From NCBI GenBank assembly GCA_037013685.1, contig CM072892.1:18357501-18421500 (forward strand): a stretch of DNA of 64,000 bases, written 5' to 3'. The position numbers were made by a program, and so were the translations under genes. Positions 26,032 to 37,296 of this stretch are shown one piece after another; position 1 is the first letter of the stretch, and each line of letters begins with the position of its first letter. This stretch comes from Acridotheres tristis (Eukaryota; Chordata; Aves; Passeriformes; Sturnidae). The notes below the pieces were generated by a model that was not told the DNA's origin, made no database searches, and worked only from the letters and a program-made list of their open reading frames with translations.

Positions 26032-26039
26032 TTTTTTGT
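26032..26039. repeat. Right target-site duplication of solo LTR
   Basis: TTTTTTGT repeats the sequence before the LTR start. The matching flanks support both proposed LTR ends and a simple solo-LTR structure. Confidence 0.65.
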
Positions 26040-27074
26040 TTCATATTCTGTTTTGTCTTGATATATATGTGCAACAACACAAAAATTAGTCTTGAAACAA
26101 GAGTTTTATTCCCTTTTTCAAATATGAAATTAGTATACTAAACAAAATCTAACTCTTCATTGAGTCATTAGTCTCCTTCTTAATTTTATGCATTGTTATT
26201 TTGTCTTTAATTTTGGTTAGACTGTCATAACTTGTATTCAATCCAAGGCTAAAACAGCTCTGTCTTGGTGACTATAAGCTCTTTTTAACTTCAATGCCCC
26301 TAATACCAGCTACTCTTGCAGTTTCCTATATATTCTTCTTTCCATAACGCTCAGCATGTATTGAATTAGTAACAGTCACCCAAAGGAAGCATCAAGAGAT
26401 GGCAAAGACAAAAGTCCATCTCAGGATGCACCTGATCCTAATTATGTTATTTTATATCAAATAAAGGAATTTGATAAGGCTGTATCCAGGTCTTGGCATG
26501 GTTCATTTGTTTCACATGATTATGTGCACAATACTTCTTTTTAAAAATCACTTGTGACTAATTATAATTTAGGAAATAAAGGCAATGGCTTTTAGATGTA
26601 AAGAAATAAAGCACTTGGCTGATAAACTTCAATGTCTGCTCTCTGTGAACTTTGTGCTGATCTGTCAATTTTTTATTCTACAGGCTTTTCTTTAAGCCAA
26701 GTAATTTTAGGTAATAAAACAACAAAAGATTAAACAACCCTGATCGAGTTTGGGTAGTGAAAGGGCTTGAATTCAGATAGTTCATTATCAGTTTATTGTG
26801 ATGTAATTGCACTGAAACAAAGTACAGCAACTTCATGACTTAAATGTCACTAAGTAGTTACAAGAAATGACATTGAAATCAAAGTGCTCAAGGGTCTCAC
26901 AGAAAAAAAAAAAAGGGGATTTATTGTCTACCAAATCCCCTCTGCAGCACAGAGGTCAAAACAGGGATTTTCTGGGGAACATGCCCACCAAAACATGGCA
27001 ACTGTGTTTACACATACAAATTTTTCAGAGCTGTATTTGGCCAGGAGAAATTCTCCAAGTAACAATAATTTGGA

Positions 27075-27107
27075 GGGGGGGGGGAAGGAGGGGGAGAGGG
27101 GAGGGGG
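27075..27107 (+). other. G-quadruplex-forming motif
   Basis: Four G-runs of 10, 5, 4 and 5 bases are separated by loops of 5, 3 and 1 bases. This fits the canonical pattern of four runs of at least three G with loops of one to seven. It lies in a purine-only tract in otherwise AT-rich DNA. There is no CpG island or gene start beside it. Confidence 0.85.
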
Positions 27108-27551
27108 CAGAAATTTAATGTAATTTGTCATAATTCATGTATTAATTATTTTCAGTTTCAAAATGAGAAAAATAATTATCCGAGCCTCTTGTATAACACT
27201 ATGACACAGTATTTATCAAAGTGTAGTGCAGCTCATGTGCCTTAGATTCCCAGTTTACAATCTGGATGCTGAAACATCCTTTCACTTGAGTCTAAACCTT
27301 GATCTACGCCTGTACTATAAACTATGTCAAGTTTTCTTATTTACAAATAGATGTCATACTATTTCAGCTGAGACATCAAAGATGGTAAGAAAATGAAGAA
27401 AGCCACATCACTCCCTTGGCTACTTTTTGTAAAAGAACCTAGGATGGCTTTCTAAACACAGATGAGCATTTAACATATATGTTCTTGTAGACAATATGTT
27501 CAAGGGACTGAAAATACATTTTTTGGTATTACATGGTAATATAATACTATG

Positions 27552-27584
27552 CTGTAAACTAGTTAAATCCTGTAAACTAGTTAA
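27552..27584. repeat. 18-bp period tandem duplication
   Basis: CTGTAAACTAGTTAA occurs at 27,552-27,566 and again at 27,570-27,584 with an 18-bp period. It looks like a small local duplication. Confidence 0.85.
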
Positions 27585-30500
27585 GTAACATTATTTTAAA
27601 TTTTTTTGGCTGAGGAACCTGAGAAAATCATAAGCAGATTATAGGCTCATTAAAAAAAATCAAAGACTTCAAATTGCAGAGAATGTGTATATTGTGCTTA
27701 CATTCCTATTATTAGATGGGGAATAGGTTCAAAATCATAACGAAAGTTACATTTTCCCCATCATTCACAGAGTCTCCCTAGTTGGCTGAATGTGAATCCA
27801 AACAAGGCCTCAAAATCAGAATCAAAGTGTGTACGCAAAGCAGAAGATATGTGACAAATTAAATCTACTATGTATTTATTTCACCTTGGTAGTAACTCGG
27901 AGCTATTAGAGTAACTGAAATTTCAAGGCAAAAGAAATATGCCTTCACTGGTTATAGCTATGGATGTATAAAGAGTTAACTTAGAAATGTAGGAAATCAC
28001 GTAAATCTTTCATTCTGACGTTAAATAATACAGCAGAATAGAATCAATAAATATCAATATATTATAATGCATTTTTATACTGAAATCATTAATTTTTCTG
28101 CTAACAAGGACAATTATATTTTGGCAAGACAGTCAATCTGCAGAAGAATATATGAAAAGGATAACCAGTCAAGGCAGTGACACTTTATTATTTTCCTTCC
28201 TCACCTAACAGTGCATCTGCATACAAGATTTTGGCATTGCTCAAATCCCAGGAGGTTGTGTGCAGTGACTTTGAGCAGATACCCTCTAGTGGTTACATTT
28301 TCAGTATAAAATTGATAACGTTTGCTCCTCAGAATGGAGTATTTACTTAAGAACTAAAAAGATCAAAAGAACACTCTCTTTTAGTTTGCCCCTGTATCAG
28401 CAAAGGGAAATAACCTTGGGATCCTCTGCTCTCTGACAAGTTAATTTCATTCCTTTAATCAATTCAAGTGTAGCACTAGGTGGCTTCACGGTCCTTGTCC
28501 CTGTTTTGGACTGATATGAAAAAAATTTCATCTCCTGAAATACAAATTGTCCTGCTTTTGTATAAAGTGAGAAGCTGAACGGGCAGGACAGGTCTCACTT
28601 GGCTTGGTGACAGATGTCCCCCCACATCCCACAGGGGAAGCCAAGGTCCAGCATTTGGGATCTTACAGCAAGTGCTTAACACTTGTGTGTTTGACTGACT
28701 GGTTTGGAGGTAGATAACCTGTTATTAGAATGCAGGTATACAGGACCCTTGTGAATTCACTCCCTGATGAAACCACATGCTTAATTTCAGATAAACCACA
28801 TGAATTACCTTCTTGCAACCATTGCTGGTATTCTTCACACTGTAGACCATGGATAAGATTCAGAAGTGTGGCTTTAGAAATGAAACATTCCCAGTTTCAT
28901 TATATACTCTCAGGTACCCACTTACTAGCAAGATCTTTAACATATATCTGTCATGTATCATCTTGAGCTACATTTCTTACTTTTTTCAATTTGTTTAAGA
29001 TTTTTTTCTTTAATATAAAAACATCTTTCTTTTTAATCATTATTATTCCAAATTTATGAAAAAGATATTCCTTGAAAAAGTTAATGTTTTTATACCAGTC
29101 CTGTAAATATGATTAATTTAATAATTTTAAAATAAAATCTCTGACTGGGTAGATCAGTGTTGTACTGAATGGGAAACATGTATCCACTCATTCTGTTGCT
29201 GAGGTGTGTCTGGAAAAAAAAAATAATTAATTACATACCTTAAAGGTCAGCAGTAATAAAAATAAACCTATTAATTATTAAGCCCATAGAGAAAATAATT
29301 AGTAATACTTTCAGGTGTTGTTAAAATCAACTCAAATAAAACAAATAAATATCACATTTTATCAGAAAGGCCATTCTTGTCCCTCACGACAGAAGAAAGA
29401 CCTTCAGAACATAATGTGGCTACCTTGCACTTTGAATTACGAGGTGATAAAGAAAAGTTCCTTCATAAATTTCAGTCATTGTAGTTGCTCACCATGTGTC
29501 CTTCAATGCTTCATTAAAGGAATTCTTTTTTTTCTGGCGCTATTATGAAGTTTCTCTTATTCCCAGAAAGAGTTATGAGTTTTGGGAAATTTTTCAGTTC
29601 TTTCCATTGATCTTTTTTTCCACTTGTCATCATGAAAGTGTTGATAGAAGACATTAATATGGCAGTAGTATGGGAAAGGGCAGGAATGAAGCATTGTCAG
29701 TGCCTGTGTATTAAGAAATTCAGAATTGCTGATTACTACCTTTATTAAAATCAATCTCCTTTTCCTACTGCCTTGAAAATTTCAGGTCTATGTGCCGAAT
29801 TTTTGACATTTCTTTTAATGGAAATAAGCTGTTGTATATGGATGATTTCACTTATTGTTGATTTGCAGTAAGAGTCTCATACACTTAATCTGTGAGTAGT
29901 CTTAGATATCAAAATATGAGGTCTTTAGGTATAGAAAAGATTTCCAAAGAAACATAATCCTCAAACACATTGGCCCTGATTCTTGTTTACACAAAGACCC
30001 CCTTACAGATTCTGGCAGCACAAAGGAACCCTAAAGTGTATTTCAATAAAATTTATGCCCACTCTAAGGTTTTTTTATACTGCCAGAACTGTGTAAAAGT
30101 CCATTATATCTGAGGGGAATTTTTCTTTCAACTGCTGCACTGTATATATGAAAAAGCATTTCTTTGTAACTTCTACAATGCTAACAACACAAATTTAGAA
30201 GTAAAAAGGAAATGAATTTAAACATTAAATTAGTGGAGTTAAACAGGGAAGAAAAGTTAGGATTATTCTGTTTTTAAAATAATAAAAAATAGGCTAATTT
30301 TATGAAAAGCAATCAATTGAAAATTCCTTTTCTGATTTATCTTTTATTATTCTGAGAAGCTGAGATGGGGCATGTTAAATATCAGAAACGTTGGGTTTGA
30401 ACTAGTTTCAAAACAGATTGACTGAAAGATGCCTGCAGAAAATCAAGCCTGTGACCCTTCTTAACCATAGAGCAGTCATAGCTGTTTTGCAATGATAAAA

Positions 30501-33500
30501 TAAAAACCAGAAAGAATCGTGTTAAATGGTTCTTTGCTTGTCTTGAAGAAAATGTGTTATGGAGGCAAATTTTTAAGAGCTCTTTTCGATTGACCATGGA
30601 AAGGCATATTTGAAACTATGTTGAAGGGACACATCCAGTGAATTATTTTGAAACTAGTACCTCTGGCTTTAAGAGTTAATTGCAGTCAAAACTGACATTT
30701 CTGTTTGATTACAGCCCATTTCCTGGGCAAGTTGAATGCAGCCCAAGGTCAAGCATTTATATTGTCTCCTTGAATGTCCTTTCTTACCTGCAGCTCTGGC
30801 CTTGGCCTTGCTCCATTTTAAATTTGTTTTTCCTTACATTTATGCCAAGATTCCAATGGATTCCAGCTTTTCCTTATGCAGTAAAACCCTCTTATTTTTG
30901 CTCCCAGTGGAATGTGAAAGCACAGAAAACAGAAGACAGCTTACACATTTAAAAAGATAATATTTTTTCTGCATTAATTTGTCACTAAATGCATGATGTT
31001 CCAAGCCAATATTGACCTGAAATTTCCCTGTTATTGTCTGAAGTGTATAGAAACTGAAAATCTTCTGTACTCCTTGGCAACATTCTCATACTTAGGGATT
31101 ACTTCAGAGAGCTCCACGAGCACTGGCAGTAAAACAGGGGATCCTGTTGGTAACCTGATTTGTACACCTGTTGGAAAGGATTCAAAACCCTTACTCTGCC
31201 CTTTCTCTCTTTTTATCTGCCCTTCCTGTCTTAGCTTTTGCTTCCCCCTGATCCCTCATTACCCCTAAGAACCTGTACATAGCTAACAGACAGACTGCTC
31301 TAGTAAAAATTGTTTTGGGACAACAAGTTCCTCATGAACCTTAGCCAAGTTTGAACAAAAATCAAAGTTTTCTCCAGTCCCTGGAGTGCACAACACAGTT
31401 TCCTGGATTCAGGTATAATAAAAGAGAGTATCTGGGCTTTTTAACCTGTTGGTGGTTTGTGTTCATCTATTTCATCAATCAAGATACAGTGAAACTTAGA
31501 TTTTTGAACATACTGTCCTTCCTGGATTTTCTTCTGATGTTATTATTAGAGGTCTCACAACACTGAGTGAAAAATAGGTGCTGCCTATTATCATGAAAAG
31601 AACATGGAAACTTTGCCTCTTAATATGAACTTTTTTATCTTCACAGACACTCAGAGAAAAAAAGCTGAAATATCTTGGAGGAAAGCCAAATGGCAGTGTG
31701 AGGACGAAAATTATTATTATTAGTTAGACAAAAGCAAAATATTCAGGTATAGTTTTAAAAATTAGGTAGCTTTATATGTACATGTAAATAAAATATCTAA
31801 AATATAGATTCGTCTTCCTCTATGAGATTTTACTATGCTTTGCTAAGTATGTCTACTTTTTTTTCCTGTCTCCCTTTGATTACTTGTGCAACATATGTTT
31901 TTACTCAGCTTGACTGCTATATATTTTTCTAGTTTGTTGGACTTTATTCCATTTTAATTACCAATTTGATAATAACTTAAAATACATATAACATATAATT
32001 AACAATGAATGAACAATTCTCCGATGCTGGTTAAAAGTTCACAAGCCATATCCACCATTGCAATTCTCCCATTATCTGACAGAACTGTTCTTTAATATTC
32101 ACACAAGAAAACAGAAATTACCAACAGACCTACCAGAGGGATGTTCAGATGATTAAGTATTTCTTCTGTTTCAGTGATATAATAGATGCCACAGCTGATA
32201 CAGATTGAGATAGGGAAGTCTGAATATATCAGCAAAGTGAGAATCAGAGTGCTGAGGACTGAATGTGAACCTAAAGGAACCTGCCTGATCTTCATAATTA
32301 CTTATCATTAGTCATTTTGTAGGCAGATATTAAAAAATAGAGCTAAAAGAAAGATATATTGTACTGTATCCACTGCACGACCTCAGGGCTACAAGCACTA
32401 TGTAAAGTAAGCAAACAAATAAAACATACTAAATCCACACAAAACCTTCAAAGACACAGGGGCGAGTGGTATAACAGTTTCAACTTTCTTGACATAATAG
32501 GTGAACTCAGCCAAAATCATACCATAATTTTGTCAGGTTACCTTGCTGCAGTGTGTTTGTTCTGATACTAAACCTGAATCTCACTTTAAAGAAACAGTTA
32601 ATCTTTCTTAAAAATATGCATAGGGGAAAGTATTAACAAAATCTCTTCCTTGCCATCAGAGGACAACAAAGACTAGATGAAATTACTTTATGAAATTATA
32701 CAAGGCTTGACTTGCATAGGATATTATCTGAACAGGACTGGATAGAGAGACCACATAGCAGTTTAGGCCCTACGTTCCTCACTGTTTTTGCAACTACATC
32801 TGGCTAGCTCTTTTCATGCCAGTCTTGCATACATAGGTAGCAGTTCCAGAGGGAGGGCCTAGGAATTCAGACAGGCAGGGGATGGATGATGAGAGGTCTT
32901 CTGCATGTAGGATCAAGGTTGTTATCCAGCTTGCTGTCCAAACTGCTGACACTGATGGATTCAGAGCCCTTTCAGCATGCTTTTGGAGATATGAATGCTC
33001 ATTAGCTCCTACAACAAGTGCACCATTTTACTGAGGCAAAGAACTTTTGTGATGTTGAGCAGAACCAGAAATCAGATCCCTTATGACAATGTTTATATAT
33101 TTTCTACAAGGCTTGTTTCCCCTTGTAAAATGTACATCTCATATGCCTTGATGTATGACATCACAGACTTCCATAAACATCTTTCTTTTACTATAGTCCA
33201 GGTGTAGTCATTCACCTGAGTCAATATATCCAACACAATTAATTGAAATAAATCTATAAATCTTGAACAGCTGCAGCTTTTGGAGGAAAAAAATGCTTTA
33301 TGAACACAGATCTATTGTCACCCCCCGCACAGTCACATTTTCACCTGCACACATAAACACAGAGACACTCATCGTATATGACTCTGCAGCCATTTTCAAT
33401 AGCATTCATTCCACTTTAAACCACCTGTCAAAACAGCCATTTAATTAGGTTAAGCTGTCTGGCTTTGTGAAAAGGTTTTACTGTACTCTGTTGTCTTTGC

Positions 33501-34796
33501 CATAAAATTAATAGTTTGACCAGCTTCTGAGGGGACAGGTTTTTGCACTTGTGAAAGTCAAATTAAAGCCACCTTTGCCAAACTGAATAATAATGATATG
33601 AAAAATAAAATCTCGATGTCTGAAACTTTGAAAGCAACACTTCATTTATAATCTTTTCCTAGTGCCAAAGTACAAATTATGTAACAAAATAGAACTGCAG
33701 CTGCAAAGAAATCAAGACTGTAACCTGGAGCACATATTATCCTTGCAGTTCCTGAGGCAGTTGCAAGACAATGAAGATATCAAGATTGTACTTTACTCTG
33801 CAAAACATATTTGCTGTCCAGTTCACTGAGGAAGAGGGAGTCTCTTCATTTTACTGTCATCTCTCTTATACCTATGTAAGTCTCTGTCCTGTGACTATCA
33901 ATGTATCTTTGTGTCGTCCTTGTGCATCACAAGCTCCCAGAACTCCCTACTTAGCTGTGAGTTGAAAATAGTCTGGTGATACTCATCTATCAGAATAATC
34001 TTTTTGTCAAGGGAAAACACTCAAAGTGGATGTCTAAGCAAAAAGCAGCATTGTTAGACTTTGTTAGACATCTTGGTAATTGCTAAGGAACATAACCTCC
34101 TGCCGACTGAGGCTGATTTCAGTGGAAGTAAAAATGTCCAAATTCCCATCATTGCTTCTACCTTGATTTGCCTGGGGTTTTTTCAGCTTGTGAGGTTCTA
34201 AAATATAATTCAAGAGAAGCTTACATTTTATATGGTAATTAATATTGGTGTCACTTTCTAATACAAGTGATACTACTATGCTGAAGGTCTATTTAGTATG
34301 CAAGACATGTTCTGTAAATTTATAGAAAAATTAATATCCCTTAGACTCATACAATCTAATTAAGATAGTTATGGAGGATATGATCCATTTAAGTTTACCT
34401 GGCAAAGCATATGCAGGTTTTTAAGTTTTATTTTAGTTTTGAACTAACTGGTTACTTATATGTATTGACTACTAAGATTTTGGCCAATTTATTTATTTTT
34501 ACTGTAACTGTAGGATATGAAATTTATTTTATTGAAATGAAAGCACCTTCAGTACATTAAAAATAAAACTAAGGAAATTAGAAAGAAAAAATATTAAACC
34601 ATTTTAGTTAATAATTAATACTTCATCTTCTGCTAGTTATCCATGGTTGTTTTTCTTTTTCCTTTTCCTTGGAAAAAAAAATCTTATTTTAACTGTTGCT
34701 TTAGTTTGCTGCCTCACAGAAGAGTGGGCCACTTGGGACAAGATGAAATAATTAGGTTTTATCAATAGCATTTCAAAACCACACTGCTCTCAAATA

Positions 34797-34820
34797 CTCA
34801 AGTCTGCACACAGACTTGAG
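34797..34820. other. Perfect 10-bp stem hairpin
   Basis: CTCAAGTCTG and CAGACTTGAG pair perfectly around the four-base loop CACA. It lies about 110 bp from the end of the CR1 fragment at 34,929. There is no U tract after it on either strand and no sign of a longer microRNA-like precursor. Confidence 0.85.
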
Positions 34821-34928
34821 GTGCACTTATCCTACAGTTACAACAAAATATAATTCAGATGAGATTTCAAATATGCCTAAAAATCTTAATATATGAAAGC
34901 TTGCTTCTTTTTCTTTTGATGCATTTTC

Positions 34929-35098
34929 ACAGACTCGCAGTATAAGTTGAATTGGAAAGGATCCACAAGGACCATCCAGTCTAACTCCTAGCCCTGCACA
35001 GAACCATCCCCAAAAAGTCACAACAGAAGATGAGAACATGGCTTCTTGAAAACTGTCAGTCTGCTGCTGTGACCAGTTCCCTCACTGAGACTCTGTAT
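34929..35098 (-). mobile_element. CR1 LINE 3'-end fragment, antisense
   Basis: Read on the minus strand, this is the last roughly 170 bp of a CR1 element. On the + strand it shows the familiar antisense order: a degenerate tail (CACAGACTCGCAGTATAAG), TTGGAAAGGATCCACAAGGACC, CCATCCAGTCTAACTCC, GCCCTGCACAGAACCATCCCC, then CTGTGACCAGTTCCCTCACTGAG. It is heavily 5'-truncated and diverged, so an old copy. Confidence 0.88.
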
Positions 35099-35897
35099 TT
35101 TTTTTTTAAATAAGCCAGCCTCAATCAGCAGTTTGAAATCTACCTTCCAAAGTCAGCGGAAACTTGTTTTGAACAAGCCAGCAAGCCACGTATTTATTCT
35201 TTTTTAAAAAAAAAACCTAACATGCAACATTTTTATTTCTGCTAGCTGTTCACCCAAGCTTCCTTCTCTTTATTATTTTTTTCTCTGCTTTTGCTGTTTT
35301 CAGTAAATCTGTATGAGATGAGTGAAGTAGGACTTTGTTTTCCAGGCTCATATTACACTTCCATGTGTGGCTTGCTTAAAGTCTTTCTGCTTCTCCGATA
35401 TTGCTCTAGCTGAGCAGAAGCTGTGGTTTACCAAGAATGTTCCCTGGAATGTGCAACTGGTGGCAGCTACAGTTTCCATAAACCTAGGAGTTCTTTTTCT
35501 GATGACCAGAAAATGTAATGCAAATAATTATATATTTTTATGCATAATTCTAGTTATCCAATACCAATTTTCTGGATTCAAGTGGAACTTTTCTGCCAAG
35601 TAGATGTCATGGCTTTTGGGCCTTTCCTTGCTTGCTTTATTTCTTGTACAACGGCTGAACCATTTCTGCTTTGCAAAGTGTTTATTGTAGACTGCTATAG
35701 TGAGGTTTTTCTGTTTGTTTCTAAGATTTTAACGTTGTGCAGTTTCATACAATACCTAATAAGTACTTTCAGAAAAAATAATTTAAATCCTCCCTTCATG
35801 CTCCTAAGCATATACTATTGCAGTTTGCCATTTTGCCGGGTCAGTTGATTATAGAGCTACAAGGCACGATGGTTTGGTAAGCTGATTTGATAGAAAA

Positions 35898-35925
35898 AGA
35901 AGTACCAAAATGTTCTGGTACTTCT
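35898..35925. other. Perfect 10-bp stem hairpin
   Basis: AGAAGTACCA and TGGTACTTCT pair perfectly around the 8-base loop at 35,908-35,915. Pairing stops at both outer ends, so the stem is too short for a microRNA precursor. Confidence 0.85.
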
Positions 35926-36009
35926 GTGGAGCAACATGCCCTCAATAGCCTCGGTTCCTGTAAGTCTTTCTAAACTTTCACAAAAATCTGCATAGCTTTT
36001 GTGTCAAAG

Positions 36010-36043
36010 AGATTTCCTGTAGATTTCCTGCAGATTTTCCTGC
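36010..36043. repeat. Three-copy 11-12-bp tandem repeat
   Basis: AGATTTCCTGT, AGATTTCCTGC and AGATTTTCCTGC follow one another directly. A minisatellite seed of three near-identical units. Confidence 0.9.
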
Positions 36044-37282
36044 AGCATCATTTCCTGATCGCACAGTGAAGGTGTCAGCTGTGGTTCTGCTGGTCCTGAC
36101 TTGTTAGCATGATGTATACTGAAAATACTGGCTGCAGTGGAGGTGTCCTACAGCTGGTCACCTTTTCTGCCTTGTTCTTTATTTTCACTGTGTACAGCAC
36201 CCAAGATTTCAGTCCGAGATGCTCAAATTGCTAAATATTTTTGCAAATATCCTGGGTTCACATAGAGTTTTTAGACTCCCATTCTTAGATCATATATCTC
36301 TTTATTTACTGCCAAAGTCAGAAAAAAACCAGCTAAATTTCTATTTCCATGCTACTCTTTTGCAACCCTGGTTTCAGTGGAAGCAGTTTATTTCTAACAT
36401 TGTCTTACATAAGAGGTTTAATAAGTCCTTTTTTCATTTGAGTAAATGTTGTCTTTTGGTTAGATTACCCTCAGAAACTGAGAACAGTGATGGAAAAATA
36501 AATAAGGCATGGATTTGTTAGGACACTTTTCTAATATACTCTGGTCTCAGCAGCTGAACTCTTGGCAAAAGAGAATGTCCGAGAAGTCATGTCCTGGGGC
36601 ATTTACTGTTCTGGGTTCTGATGGGGTCAATGCAATACTTACCTAACGGTGCATGAATCTAAGTTAGCAGTTAGATTTAATATAGCTGCATTTATGAGAG
36701 CAGGCAATTTAGCCTATGCCTGAGCTACAGACTGAAGCTCATTTTCCTTGCATTCCCTCTTTGCTTTCCCAGACAATCAGCCCAGTGGTTCATAACTTCT
36801 TTCATTTTGGAAAAATTCTATGCTGGATGGTATGATACCTTATTCTCATGATTTTCTTATATCCTGGCAGCTGTGACACTACTGCTGTTAAAGTTTTAAT
36901 TTTGTACTGGATCGTGGTGTAATTGTTAATACTTGTTGTTCATAAAAAGAGTAATGGATGAGAACAGTAATTGCATAGAGTTAAAAGGGGTTAATTGGAC
37001 ACACAATCTTCTCTGCAAGTCATCTGCTTGGCCGTAAAATCCAGTGACACTGCAAAAAAAATCACCTCAATAAAAAGATGATGTCTCTATATAACATACA
37101 AAGCACACTGACATAATTTTGACAGTGCTAAGCCATTATTAGTGCCATGAATAAATGTTTATAAATATTTATATAAGCTCTGAATTCATTTTGTTAGAGG
37201 TTCTATTACCACAGTTGAAAAAAAGGAAAAAGAATTTGCTTTCAGAGCATATATGTATTTTATAATCCAGTAAATACAATTG

Positions 37283-37296
37283 AAAAAAAAAAAAAA
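37283..37296. repeat. Poly-A tract (14)
   Basis: An uninterrupted run of 14 A with no element body recognised upstream. Confidence 0.9.

Larger units (their letters stand above)
26040..34928. other. Unique non-coding DNA
   Basis: No gene or interspersed repeat is recognised. Short items are a poly-A run at 26,903-26,914, a G-rich tract at 27,075-27,107, an imperfect tandem repeat at 27,552-27,584 and a hairpin at 34,797-34,820. The parts 28,440-28,700 and 30,690-31,280 are less AT-rich than the rest and carry only unrelated short frames. The block 33,440-33,740 looks like an AT-rich conserved non-coding element, but this is an impression only. Confidence 0.5.
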
